From: an uncultured Lachnospiraceae bacterium
GTDB lineage: Bacteria; Bacillota; Clostridia; Lachnospirales; Lachnospiraceae
NCBI GenBank assembly: GCA_905234595.1
Contig: CAJOID010000016.1
Span: 19,728 to 65,277, forward strand
Reading direction: 5' to 3'
Length of the DNA: 45,550 nucleotides
Part shown: positions 32,534 to 41,342 of the stretch, piece after piece
Layout: every line of letters begins with the position of its first letter
How positions within the stretch are numbered: the stretch's first letter is position 1
The notes under the pieces: generated by a model
What the model saw: only the letters and a program-made list of their open reading frames with translations
What the model was told of the DNA's origin: nothing
The model's database searches: none
Position numbers and translations under genes: made by a program

Positions 32534-33535
32534 ATGAATAAGGACATCTCATTAAAAGGAAGAAACTTCTTAAAACTGATGGATTATGAGCCTGAGGAGA
32601 TCCTGTATCTGGTGGATCTCGCCGCTGAGCTCAAGGACATGAAGAAACGCGGGGTAGCCCACGATACGCTCAGAGGCAAAAACATCGCGCTGATATTCGA
32701 AAAGACCAGCACCAGGACCAGATGCTCGTTCGAGGTGGCCGGATATGATCTGGGCATGAACGTGACATATCTCGATCCTGCCTGCTCCCAGATAGGACGC
32801 AAGGAATCCATCGCCGATTCCGCCAGGGTGCTCGGCCGTATGTATGACGGTATCGAGTACAGAGGTTACGGACAGGAGATTGTCGAAGAACTGGCCAAAT
32901 ATGCAGGAGTACCGGTATGGAACGGCCTGACCAACGAGTTCCATCCGACTCAGATGCTCGCAGACCTTCTGACCATGCGTGAGCATCTGGGCGACCTTAA
33001 TGATATACGTTTCGTATATATGGGTGACGCCCGTTATAATATGGGCAATTCCCTGATGATCACGAGTGCCAAGCTCGGATTTGACTTCGTGGCATGTACA
33101 TCACCGAAGTACTATCCCGATGAGAAACTGGTCAAGTACGCACGTGACGTGGCTGCGAAGACCGGCGCACGGATCACTCTCACGGATGATGTGGAGTCGG
33201 CCTGTCGCGGCGCGGATGTCATCTATACCGATGTGTGGGTATCTATGGGAGAGCCTGAGGAAGTATGGGCCGAGAGGATACATGAGCTTAAGCCTTATCA
33301 GGTGAAAAAGAGCTGCTTTGACCATGCATCCGACCGCGCGGTCTTCATGCACTGCCTGCCCGCATTCCATGACCTGAACACTGCCGTAGGCCGTCAGGTC
33401 TATGAGAAATTCGGACTCTCCGAACTGGAAGTGACCAATGAGGTGTTCGAGGGCGAGAGGTCAGTGGTATTCGACGAGGCCGAGAACCGCATGCATACCA
33501 TCAAGGCTGTGATGAAAGCTACACTCGGCGGCTGA
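32534..33535 (+). CDS. argF: Ornithine carbamoyltransferase
   Basis: This 333-residue enzyme makes citrulline from ornithine and carbamoyl phosphate. The carbamoyl-phosphate motif STRTRCSFE (about residues 57-66) and the ornithine-loop [10 protein letters not shown] (about 271-280) are both intact, with the [14 protein letters not shown] block near 135. Length and motifs separate it from aspartate carbamoyltransferase. Whether it acts in arginine synthesis (ArgF) or in the arginine deiminase pathway (ArcB) cannot be decided, because neither argG/argH nor arcA/arcC is nearby. The GAGGA site lies 11 bases before ATG 32534. The neighbouring esterase gene has no obvious functional link. Confidence 0.95.
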   Translation: MNKDISLKGRNFLKLMDYEPEEILYLVDLAAELKDMKKRGVAHDTLRGKNIALIFEKTSTRTRCSFEVAGYDLGMNVTYLDPACSQIGRKESIADSARVLGRMYDGIEYRGYGQEIVEELAKYAGVPVWNGLTNEFHPTQMLADLLTMREHLGDLNDIRFVYMGDARYNMGNSLMITSAKLGFDFVACTSPKYYPDEKLVKYARDVAAKTGARITLTDDVESACRGADVIYTDVWVSMGEPEEVWAERIHELKPYQVKKSCFDHASDRAVFMHCLPAFHDLNTAVGRQVYEKFGLSELEVTNEVFEGERSVVFDEAENRMHTIKAVMKATLGG

Positions 33536-33562
33536 TCATGATAACCGGGGGAAGATACTCAA

Positions 33563-34669
33563 ATGTATGACTATTCACCGATAGATTCGGACCATATACG
33601 TATATACGGCAGGACTGTGAAGCGCAAGCCCCTGCCTCTGTTCTGGACGGCGAGCGGCATAGAATTCGATACGGATTCCACCGAAGCTTATGTGGATATT
33701 GAGTGCAGCTACACGACGCTAGAGATGTATCTGCGCGTTGAGATGGACGGATTCTGCATCCAGAGATTCCTTGTTCCCGTGGGAAGACATGAGATATGTC
33801 TGTTCCGCGGGTTTCCCGCAGGTGAGCTGAAGACTGTACGTGTCGTCATCGAGTCGCAGCCGATGGCTGATGACACGACCAGACATCTGCTGATACACCG
33901 CATCACTACGGACTGCGTGCTGCAGCCGCTCACTCCTGCCGCATGCAGGATAGAGTTCATCGGAGATTCGATCACCAGCGGTGAGGGATTGACCGGTACA
34001 CCCGACCGCAGGGAATGGTGCCCCGGCATCTTCGGCCTGACCGGACACTATGCTCTGCAGGTTGCGAAGCACTTCGATGCCGAGTATTCGATCGTATCCC
34101 AGAGCGGATGGGGAGTATATTGCGGCTGGGATAACGATATCCGGCACAACATCCCCGGGTACTACACGCAGGTATGCGGTCTGTTGCAGGGAGCGGAAAA
34201 CGAGGCTCTCGGTGCATTTGATGATTGGGATTTCACATCATGGCAGCCGGATCTGATCATAGTCAATCTGGGTACGAATGACGGCGGAGCTACCACTGCT
34301 CCGGAGTGGCGCGATCCCGAGACCGGCATCGTGCATAAGCAGCTCCCGATAGAAGACAGTGAATGGGATCACGGTTCCAGATCGAGATTTGAGAGTGCCG
34401 TGGCCGACTTTCTGAAGCTGCTCAGGACCTGTAATCCGGATGCATACATCCTCTGGGTATACGGTATGTGCGGACCTCTGATGGAGCCCTACATCATGGA
34501 ATCCATAGAGAAGTACAAGGCTGACACCGGTGATGCCCGCGTATGGTACCAGTCATTGCCGGAATGTCCCGAGGAAGACTGGGGAGCACATGCACATCCC
34601 GGTGTGAAGAATCATGCCGAGGCCGCAGCCATCATCATCGGCGAGATAGAACGCAAGGGAATACTGTAA
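33563..34669 (+). CDS. SGNH/GDSL carbohydrate esterase, CE2-like
   Basis: This 368-residue protein has an N-terminal beta-sandwich (about residues 1-120) and a C-terminal SGNH hydrolase domain. The nucleophile block is IEFIGDSITSGEGL, with Ser at about 136; NLGTNDGGA (about 233-241) supplies the oxyanion Asn; DWGAHAHPG (about 339-347) contains the catalytic His. The two-domain order matches carbohydrate esterase family 2, which removes acetyl groups from xylan, mannan and related sugars. No signal peptide is seen, so it probably acts on imported oligosaccharides in the cytoplasm. Its substrate is not fixed by the sequence. GGGGGAAG precedes the start. Confidence 0.87.
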   Translation: MYDYSPIDSDHIRIYGRTVKRKPLPLFWTASGIEFDTDSTEAYVDIECSYTTLEMYLRVEMDGFCIQRFLVPVGRHEICLFRGFPAGELKTVRVVIESQPMADDTTRHLLIHRITTDCVLQPLTPAACRIEFIGDSITSGEGLTGTPDRREWCPGIFGLTGHYALQVAKHFDAEYSIVSQSGWGVYCGWDNDIRHNIPGYYTQVCGLLQGAENEALGAFDDWDFTSWQPDLIIVNLGTNDGGATTAPEWRDPETGIVHKQLPIEDSEWDHGSRSRFESAVADFLKLLRTCNPDAYILWVYGMCGPLMEPYIMESIEKYKADTGDARVWYQSLPECPEEDWGAHAHPGVKNHAEAAAIIIGEIERKGIL

Positions 34670-34693
34670 AAGAAAGGACAAAAAAGGATCATC

Positions 34694-35776
34694 ATGATAC
34701 CACCTATTGTTATTGAAGTCATTCTGTTTGTAGTGGGACTGCTCTGCCTGGTAAAAGGCGGAGACTGGTTCGTCGACGGAGCGTGCGGTATAGCACACAG
34801 GTTCAATATGCCGGAGATACTGATCGGCGCCACCGTAGTCTCGATAGGTACTACCATACCGGAAGTCATGGTCTCATCCACAGCGGCTCTGACAGCGGGA
34901 GCCAGTGATATGGCATACGGTAACGCGATCGGATCGATCATCTGTAACACGGCTCTGATCGCAGCCATCACGATGACATTCAGACCCGCGGAAGTTGAGA
35001 AGCAGTCACTCAAGATGCCGATCGCTTTTTTCTTTGCGTCAGCGGCACTGTATATAGGCGTGGCCTATGCGACAGGTTTTTTCTCAAGGCCCGTGGGCAT
35101 CATATTACTGGCGATCTTCATCGCATATATGATCCTGTGCGTTAAGCAGGCCCTGGCAGTCAAGAACGGCCCCGATAAGGACGACCTGAGCGGGGGCGGG
35201 GATACGATAGGGATCACCGAGACACCTGTGGATCCGGCTGAGACCCGCATGACGGATGATTATGTGGAGAATGTGTTAAAACCGGAAGATAAGAAGTCTG
35301 AGAGCAAAGAACTTGCGCTTAATATCGGCCGCCTGATCTTAGGCGCTGCCGTGATCGCGATAGGTGCACATCTTCTGGTTGATAACGGTACTCTGATCGC
35401 AGAGGCGGCAGGCATCCCCCAGTCGGTCATCGCGCTCACATTCGTGGCTCTGGGCACATCGCTTCCCGAACTCGTGACAGCCATTACCGCGCTGATCAAG
35501 GGACATAGTGACTTAAGTCTCGGCAATGTCATCGGTGCGAACCTGTTCAATCTCGTACTCGTGAGCGGACTTGCCGTGACACTTGCCCCGTTCCATATAC
35601 CCGTGGAAAAGACGATAGCGGGAGTGAACGCTTCACTTGTAGTGGACATTCCCGTGATGGTGGCCGTGATGCTCATCATGTGCCTGCCCGCCCTCATCAA
35701 AGGGCGCATATATCGTGCGCAGGGTGTTACCCTGCTCGCCATCTACGCAGCTTATGTAGTATTTCAATTTGCATAA
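34694..35776 (+). CDS. Calcium/sodium antiporter, CaCA family (YrbG-like)
   Basis: This 360-residue membrane protein has two homologous halves, each with about five helices. The alpha repeats are visible as GATVVSIGTTIPEVMVSSTA (about residues 48-67) and FVALGTSLPELVTAITALIK (about 250-270), the duplicated G-[TS]-S-x-P-E ion-binding motif of this family. A charged cytoplasmic loop (about 155-200) separates them. The antiporter exchanges Na+ or H+ for Ca2+. The start lies behind GAAAGGAC. It is followed after 21 bases by an amino-acid binding lipoprotein gene, and the two may share a transcript. Confidence 0.92.
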   Translation: MIPPIVIEVILFVVGLLCLVKGGDWFVDGACGIAHRFNMPEILIGATVVSIGTTIPEVMVSSTAALTAGASDMAYGNAIGSIICNTALIAAITMTFRPAEVEKQSLKMPIAFFFASAALYIGVAYATGFFSRPVGIILLAIFIAYMILCVKQALAVKNGPDKDDLSGGGDTIGITETPVDPAETRMTDDYVENVLKPEDKKSESKELALNIGRLILGAAVIAIGAHLLVDNGTLIAEAAGIPQSVIALTFVALGTSLPELVTAITALIKGHSDLSLGNVIGANLFNLVLVSGLAVTLAPFHIPVEKTIAGVNASLVVDIPVMVAVMLIMCLPALIKGRIYRAQGVTLLAIYAAYVVFQFA

Positions 35777-35797
35777 AACAAATATGGAGGAAAGAAA

Positions 35798-36610
35798 ATG
35801 AAAAAACGTTTTATGGGTTTACTCATGGCGTTCACACTCGCCAACAGCATGATCATGCTGACCGGATGTGGTCAGACGGCACAGGAGGCAGGAGACATGG
35901 ATCATCTCGCCCGCGTGAAATCCGCAGGCAAACTGATCATAGCCATGGAGGGACAGTGGGCCCCCTGGACATATCACGATGAATCCGGCGAACTGGTCGG
36001 ATATGATACCGAAGTAGGTAAAGCAATAGCTGACAAACTCGGAGTGGAAGCAGAGTTTGTTGAAGGTGAATGGGACGGACTCTTCACCGGCTTAGACGGC
36101 GGCAGATATGACTGCATCATCAACGGAGTGGAGATCACTCCCGAGAGAATGGAGAAATATGATTTCACCACGCCGTATGGATATATCAAGACAGCTCTGG
36201 TGGTAGCGGAAGACAATACAGAGATCACGACATTCGAAGACTTAAATGGGAAAGTAACCAGTAATTCACTGGGTTCAACATATGCAGATCTGGCAGAGAA
36301 GTACGGCGCGAGCGTGAAAAACGTAGATACGCTGTCGGAGACCATTGACATGGTCCTGTCCGGCAGAGCGGACGCCACACTGAATGCCGAGCTCTCATTC
36401 TATGATTATCTGACAGAGCATCCCGATGCACCGTTCAAGATCGTGGCACTCACGGAGGACGCATCCGAAGTATCCATCCCTCTCGTTAAGGGAGCCGATA
36501 ACGATACTCTGCGTGCCGCCATAGACCAGGCGATACTCGAACTCGCCGTGGACGGTGTACTTACGGATCTGTCTCAGAAGTATTTCGGGACGGATATAGC
36601 ACAGCATTAG
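35798..36610 (+). CDS. Polar amino-acid ABC transporter substrate-binding lipoprotein
   Basis: This 270-residue lipoprotein has a signal peptide ending in the lipobox LTGC, so Cys24 is the lipidated residue. A family 3 solute-binding domain follows: GKLIIAMEGQWAPWTYHDES, the GYDTEVGKAIADKLGVEAEF block (signature of the family) and TPERMEKYDFTTPY. It captures an amino acid outside the membrane for the permease and ATPase encoded by the next two genes. Relatives bind cystine, glutamine, histidine or arginine, and the ligand is not evident here. GGAGGAAAG precedes the ATG. Confidence 0.94.
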   Translation: MKKRFMGLLMAFTLANSMIMLTGCGQTAQEAGDMDHLARVKSAGKLIIAMEGQWAPWTYHDESGELVGYDTEVGKAIADKLGVEAEFVEGEWDGLFTGLDGGRYDCIINGVEITPERMEKYDFTTPYGYIKTALVVAEDNTEITTFEDLNGKVTSNSLGSTYADLAEKYGASVKNVDTLSETIDMVLSGRADATLNAELSFYDYLTEHPDAPFKIVALTEDASEVSIPLVKGADNDTLRAAIDQAILELAVDGVLTDLSQKYFGTDIAQH

Positions 36611-36627
36611 ATAAAGGGTAAAGACAG

Positions 36628-37344
36628 ATGAGTGACAGATTGATAAACATCCTGTTGACATCCTTTACCAAGATACTCATACCCGGCATCAGGGTCACCA
36701 TACCGCTTACATTACTGTCATTCGCGGTGAGCCTGGTACTGGGGCTTCTGCTCGCGCTCGTGCTGGTCGCCAGGGTTCCGGTACTCAAGACTGTTGCTTT
36801 CATATATATATGGATATTCCGCGGTACTCCTCTGATAGTTCAGCTCTTTATCATTTTCTTCGGCCTGCCGGGCCTGGGGATCATGATAGAGGCTTTTCCG
36901 GCGGCGGTACTCGCGTTCGGACTGAATCTGGCGGCGTATAATGCGGAGGTGTTCCGTTCGGCCATCGATGCGATACCGACAGGCCAGATGGAAGCGGCAT
37001 ATATGGTGGGATTGTCATATCCCCAGGCACTCGTGCGCATCGTGCTCCCGCAGGCCTTCAAGATAGCCTTCCCCAGTCTGTTCAATAACCTGATCAGCCT
37101 GCTGAAGGATACTTCTCTTGCATCCAGCATCACGGTCGTGGAGCTTTTTACATCGGCGCAGCAGATCGCCGCGAGGACATATGAGCCGTTCGCTCTGTAT
37201 TGCGAGGCTGCGCTGATATATCTGGTGTTCTCCACGCTGCTCACATGGCTTCAGAGCTGGCTCGAAGGCAGGCTTGTGTGGAAGTCGCATGATTCACGTG
37301 ACGTGACCGCATCGGGACGCACGAGATCGATGGTAGGACTGTGA
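36628..37344 (+). CDS. Polar amino-acid ABC transporter permease
   Basis: This 238-residue permease has about five hydrophobic helices and the HisM/GlnP family features: a first helix with GIRVTIPLTLLSFAVSLVLG, the FRGTPLIVQLFIIFFGLPG block (about residues 70-88) and the EAA loop EAAYMVGLSYPQALVRIVLP (about 122-141), which contacts the ATPase. It probably works as a homodimer since only one permease gene is present. It is 17 bases from the binding-protein gene and 51 bases before the ATPase start. Confidence 0.94.
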   Translation: MSDRLINILLTSFTKILIPGIRVTIPLTLLSFAVSLVLGLLLALVLVARVPVLKTVAFIYIWIFRGTPLIVQLFIIFFGLPGLGIMIEAFPAAVLAFGLNLAAYNAEVFRSAIDAIPTGQMEAAYMVGLSYPQALVRIVLPQAFKIAFPSLFNNLISLLKDTSLASSITVVELFTSAQQIAARTYEPFALYCEAALIYLVFSTLLTWLQSWLEGRLVWKSHDSRDVTASGRTRSMVGL

Positions 37345-37395
37345 TCCGGGCGGTTTTGAACGGTTGCATGAGTGCAGTTATATGAGGTATTGGTT

Positions 37396-38154
37396 TTGCT
37401 TAGTGTCAGGGATTTACACAAGAGCTTCGGGGATTCCCAGATCCTCCTCCTCCGGGGCATAGATATAGAGATAGATAAGGGAGAAGTGATCGCCGTGATC
37501 GGCCCTTCGGGGTCCGGCAAGACGACGATGCTTAGGTGCATTTCCTTTCTGGAAAAAGCGGACAGCGGCCGGATGGAATTCAGATGCTGCGATGATAAGG
37601 CGAAAGTCGAGGAGTATGATATGCACCGCGCGACTCCGGCCGAGATCAGATGCATCAGACGGCATATGGGATTCGTATTCCAGAGCTTCAACCTGTTCCA
37701 GAACAGGACCGCCCTCGGCAATGTGATGGAGGGCCTGGTCACTGCGCGCCGCATGAATAAAAAAGAAGCGGAAGAGATATCACGCAGGATGCTTGCGAAG
37801 GTCGGACTTGCAGAGCGTGCGGATTACTATCCCGGCGAGCTGTCGGGAGGCCAGCAGCAGAGAGTGGCCATAGCGAGAGCACTGGCTCTCGATCCGGATA
37901 TCATGCTCTTCGATGAGCCTACGAGTGCGCTCGATCCGGAACTGACCAGAGAAGTGCTCGATACGATCAGGGAACTGGCTTCCGAGGGTACCACGATGCT
38001 GGTAGTTACTCACGAGATGAGTTTCGCGCGAGAGGTGGCCGGCCACGTGATCTTCATGGAGGACGGGGTGATCGTGGAGCAGGGCACACCGGAGCAGGTG
38101 ATCGATAATCCCACGCAGGAGCGTACCAGGGAGTTTCTGAGGAAGACGACATGA
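37396..38154 (+). CDS. Polar amino-acid ABC transporter ATP-binding protein
   Basis: This 252-residue ATPase has Walker A GPSGSGKTT, the signature LSGGQQQRVAIARAL and Walker B IMLFDEPTSALDPE, then the His-switch VTHEMSFAREVAG; all are typical of GlnQ/HisP. The frame extends to GTG 37372, but TTG 37396 fits better: GAGG lies eight bases before it and the protein then starts LSVRDLHKSFGDSQ, as family members do. An insert of about 15 residues (DDKAKVEEYDMHRATPA) lies between the first strands and the Q-loop (FVFQSFNLFQN). The last four bases overlap the HAD gene (ATGA). Confidence 0.94.
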   Translation: MLSVRDLHKSFGDSQILLLRGIDIEIDKGEVIAVIGPSGSGKTTMLRCISFLEKADSGRMEFRCCDDKAKVEEYDMHRATPAEIRCIRRHMGFVFQSFNLFQNRTALGNVMEGLVTARRMNKKEAEEISRRMLAKVGLAERADYYPGELSGGQQQRVAIARALALDPDIMLFDEPTSALDPELTREVLDTIRELASEGTTMLVVTHEMSFAREVAGHVIFMEDGVIVEQGTPEQVIDNPTQERTREFLRKTT

Positions 38155-38765
38155 TCAGGAATATCGTATTCGATGTGGGCAAGGTCCTCATAGGATGGTC
38201 TCCGGAGAAGAGCATGGACATGACAGGATTCACGGCTGAAGAAAAGCAGGCTGTGATGAAGGCTCTTTTCACGGATGTCAGCATATGGAATGAAGAAGAC
38301 CGCGGGGTGAAGAGCCGGGACGAAATGTTTGAATACCTCGTGAGTCAGGCACCTGAGATAGGAGATCTGATCCGCAGATTCTATGAGAATGCGGTGATAT
38401 CTGTGACACCCATGGACTACACCCGCGACTGGATCACGGCACTCCGCAGCGCGGGATACCGTGTCTATGTACTCTCGAACTTCGGTGAGTATGCACAGAA
38501 GCGGGCGGTCGAGCTGGGAGCCATCAACTTCATGGATCTGCTGGACGGCTACATCTATTCATATATGATCCACGAGATCAAGCCGGACCGGGCGATATAC
38601 GATGCACTGATCTCAAAATACGGACTTAATGCGTCGGAGTGCGTGTTCGTGGATGATGTGGAGAGAAACGTACAGGGCGCTCTGGCAGCAGGTATGCAGG
38701 GGCTGGTCTTCACCGGATACGAGGATGCATGTGAGAAACTGCGTGTGATGGGTGTGGAGTTCTGA
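38151..38765 (+). CDS. HAD superfamily hydrolase (YihX-like phosphatase)
   Basis: This 204-residue enzyme has the HAD motifs: FDVGKVLIGW (Asp8 as nucleophile, with the D-x-G variant of the YihX group), VYVLSNFGEYA (motif II, Ser), and VFVDDVERNVQGA (motif IV). YihX-type enzymes remove phosphate from sugar phosphates such as alpha-D-glucose-1-phosphate. The ATGA overlap with the ATPase gene shows translational coupling to the amino-acid transporter, but no functional link is known. A cap domain made of helices fills about residues 15-80. Confidence 0.9.
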   Translation: MIRNIVFDVGKVLIGWSPEKSMDMTGFTAEEKQAVMKALFTDVSIWNEEDRGVKSRDEMFEYLVSQAPEIGDLIRRFYENAVISVTPMDYTRDWITALRSAGYRVYVLSNFGEYAQKRAVELGAINFMDLLDGYIYSYMIHEIKPDRAIYDALISKYGLNASECVFVDDVERNVQGALAAGMQGLVFTGYEDACEKLRVMGVEF

Positions 38766-38789
38766 CGGACATGTGTCCTGCTTGGAGAA

Positions 38790-39623
38790 ATGGTAACGAT
38801 TCGATGTAACGAACTGAATCTCGGACAGATATGCGAATCCGGACAGTGCTTCAGGATGAGCCGCATCCCCGGGACGGATGAGAAGTATGAGATCATCGCG
38901 ACCGATCTGCGTGTCACGGCGAGACAGCTTGCGGACGGTATGGAACTGGACTGCGATGAGGATGAATATGAGCGCTTCTGGCGCTCTTATTTCGATATAG
39001 AGTGCGGAACGGATTATGCTGCGATCATTGATTCCGTCGATCCGTCGGATGAGTATCTGACCCGTGTTGCACGGGAGGGGAGAGGCATCAGGATACTCAG
39101 GCAGGATCTCTGGGAGATGATCGTGACCTTCCTGATATCCCAGCAGAACAATATCCCCCGTATACATAAGTGCATTGAGAATATATGCAGGGAATACGGC
39201 AGATATATGGAAGCAGACGGTGGCTACTATGCTTTCCCGGTACCTGAAGCCCTGGCTGTACTTGACGAAGATGACCTCATGCCGTGCAATCTCGGTTACC
39301 GGAGCAAATATGTGGTGAGAGCCGCGCGGGCCGTAGCGGACGGTACGCTCGATCTTGGTGCGCTCCGCACCATGGATCATGCGGATGCACGGGCGAGACT
39401 TCTTGAAGTCTACGGTATCGGTAACAAGGTCGCCGATTGTATATGCCTTTTTGCACTTCATCATATAGAGTCTTTTCCGATAGATACACATATCAGACAG
39501 GTGCTCGAGCGTGAGTACGGGAGCGGGTACGGAGATGCTTTTCCTTTCTCGCGGTATCATGATCATCTGGGCGTGATACAGCAGTATATGTTCTACGGAG
39601 AATTGAATATCTCGCGCCGATAA
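38790..39623 (+). CDS. 8-oxoguanine DNA glycosylase/lyase, OGG1 type
   Basis: This 277-residue enzyme removes 8-oxoguanine from DNA. The N-terminal OGG domain starts with GQICESGQCFRM (about residues 12-23), followed by the HhH-GPD domain: LISQQNNIPRI, a helix-hairpin-helix VYGIGNKVADCICLFAL with the catalytic Lys at about 213, and PIDTHIRQVL with the catalytic Asp at about 232. The Lys/Asp pair makes it bifunctional (glycosylase plus lyase). The ribosome site (GGAG) is unusually close to ATG 38790. A sigma-A promoter for the next gene overlaps its last codons. Confidence 0.94.
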   Translation: MVTIRCNELNLGQICESGQCFRMSRIPGTDEKYEIIATDLRVTARQLADGMELDCDEDEYERFWRSYFDIECGTDYAAIIDSVDPSDEYLTRVAREGRGIRILRQDLWEMIVTFLISQQNNIPRIHKCIENICREYGRYMEADGGYYAFPVPEALAVLDEDDLMPCNLGYRSKYVVRAARAVADGTLDLGALRTMDHADARARLLEVYGIGNKVADCICLFALHHIESFPIDTHIRQVLEREYGSGYGDAFPFSRYHDHLGVIQQYMFYGELNISRR

Positions 39624-39631
39624 GGTATAGT
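39603..39631 (+). promoter_or_regulatory. Putative sigma-A promoter for the frameshifted lipoprotein gene
   Basis: TTGAAT (39603-39608), 17 bases, then TATAGT (39626-39631). It overlaps the end of the glycosylase gene. The leader of about 35 bases contains AGGAGG before ATG 39675. Confidence 0.6.
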
Positions 39632-39674
39632 GAGGAATGGTGGCCGTTATGCCGCCTACGGATCAGGAGGTAAT

Positions 39675-40429
39675 ATGAGAAAAAGATTATCTGTATTGAT
39701 CGCTGGACTGGCTGCGATCACGTTGCTCGGCGGATGCGGGATGATCGATTCCGTAAGAGACACCGTCAGCGAAAAGATCGGATCCATGCGCGGAGACGGT
39801 GACGTCTCCGATGAAGATAAGGAGACGGGAACCAAGCCCAAGGCAGAGCAGGACAGCCCCGATTCACTGGCACTCCTCGGTGACCTGATGGGTGAGAATC
39901 TCGGAAACGCCGCAGAGGGAAAGCCCGATGGTCAGACTGACGGGACGGATGATACGGATGCTTCGCAGGATGTGGATGCCCCCGAGAACCAGGTCGTGGT
40001 CACGCAGGCTGATGAGTGGGTGGGATTCTATTACGGAACGATCCATGTCATCGGTTTCGGTGATGATTATGAGGGGATGGAAGCGGACTTTGAGGGTTAT
40101 GCCATAGTCAGGAAACCTGAGGACGATCATCCTTTTATGGAGATATACTCGGATGATTTCGACATATGGTCGAATGTGGACTTCGGCTACAATATGTGGA
40201 GCTGAGCGACGACACCCTCCTTCCGGTAGTGTATGAGTTCGGTGATGCCTATATCATCGACGCTACGCTCACCGATAAGGAAGTGCAGGCTTTCAGGACC
40301 ACATCCGACGGTAAGACTCCGGCCAGGATCCGTGCCGAATATAACTACTATGATCCGGAACTTGCGCAGGATAATAAGTCCGGCGGCATGCTGATACTTT
40401 TTGACCTGACCAAGGAAACCATATATTAA
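39675..40429 (+). pseudogene. Lipoprotein gene with an apparent one-base frameshift
   Basis: The first part (39675-40205) starts with GGAGG before ATG and encodes 176 residues: a signal peptide with lipobox LGGC (Cys21), an acidic Asp/Glu/Thr/Gly-rich linker to about residue 110, and a globular start VVTQADEWVGFYYGTIHVIG. It stops early at TGA 40203. The same domain appears to go on in another frame: from about 40196 to 40429, ELSDDTLLPVVYEFGDAYII and further, ending TAA. The second part lacks a ribosome site, so a lost base within 40157-40204 is the best explanation. An alternative is a sequencing or assembly error. No known function; the family is not recognised. Confidence 0.72.
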
Positions 40430-40475
40430 CAGTGACGGCCAAGCCGTGAGAGTTTATTCATAAGGAGATATGATA

Positions 40476-41342
40476 ATGCCTACACCGATCAAAGAAGGAA
40501 AAGTACGTGAGATCTACGATAACGGCGATTCGCTGATCATGGTCGCTACCGACCGCATCAGCTGTTTCGACGTGATACTGTCAAACACGGTGCCTAAGAA
40601 GGGCGAAGTGCTTACGCAGATGTCGAAGTTCTGGTTTGAACTCACATCCGATATCATTCCGAATCACATGATATCCACCGATACGGCCGATATGCCGGAG
40701 GAATACAGGACCGATTATTTCAAAGGCCGCAGCATGATGTGCAGGAAACTCAAGATGCTTCCCATAGAGTGTATCGTCAGAGGCTATATCACCGGCAGCG
40801 GACTCAAGAGCTACTTAAAAGACGGTACGGTGTGCGGCATACGCCTGCCCGAAGGCCTCGTGGAATCCGATAAGCTGCCCGAGCCCATATATACTCCGAG
40901 CACCAAGGCCGAGATAGGCGATCATGACGAGAATATCTCATATGAGAGATCGATCGAAGTGCTCGAGCGCGACTTCCCCGGACACGGTGAGGAGTATGCA
41001 CGCAAGCTTCGCGACTACACGCTGGCCATATATAAGAAATGTGCGGACTATGCTCTGTCCAAAGGCATCATCATAGCCGATACCAAGCTGGAATTCGGCC
41101 TCGATGAGAACGGAGAGATGGTTCTCGGCGATGAGATCCTGACTCCCGATTCGTCCAGATTCTGGCCTGCCGATGAGTATGCTCCCGGACATTCACAGGG
41201 ATCATTTGACAAACAGTATGCGAGAGACTACCTGACTGCACATGACGGCGAGCATAACTGGACTCTGCCGGACACTGTGGTTGAGCAGACCACCGCTAAG
41301 TATCTGCAGGCTTACAGGATGCTGACCGGGAGAGAATTGTGA
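40476..41342 (+). CDS. purC: Phosphoribosylaminoimidazole-succinocarboxamide synthase
   Basis: This 288-residue enzyme joins aspartate to CAIR in purine synthesis (SAICAR synthase). Motifs: PIKEGKVREIYDNGDSLIMV with ATP-binding residues, RISCFDVILSNTVPKKGEVL, CRKLKMLPIECIVRGYITGS and the C-terminal EILTPDSSRFWPADEYAPG. An ATG at 40470 sits too close to AAGGAG; ATG 40476 is 8 bases from it and is preferred. No other purine genes are near, so it stands alone. The next gene overlaps its stop by one base (TGATG). Confidence 0.96.
   Translation: MPTPIKEGKVREIYDNGDSLIMVATDRISCFDVILSNTVPKKGEVLTQMSKFWFELTSDIIPNHMISTDTADMPEEYRTDYFKGRSMMCRKLKMLPIECIVRGYITGSGLKSYLKDGTVCGIRLPEGLVESDKLPEPIYTPSTKAEIGDHDENISYERSIEVLERDFPGHGEEYARKLRDYTLAIYKKCADYALSKGIIIADTKLEFGLDENGEMVLGDEILTPDSSRFWPADEYAPGHSQGSFDKQYARDYLTAHDGEHNWTLPDTVVEQTTAKYLQAYRMLTGREL

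Noticed and set aside
40157-40204. Programmed -1 frameshift joining the two parts of the lipoprotein.
   Set aside because: No slippery heptamer or downstream structure is visible in the 48 bases open to both frames.
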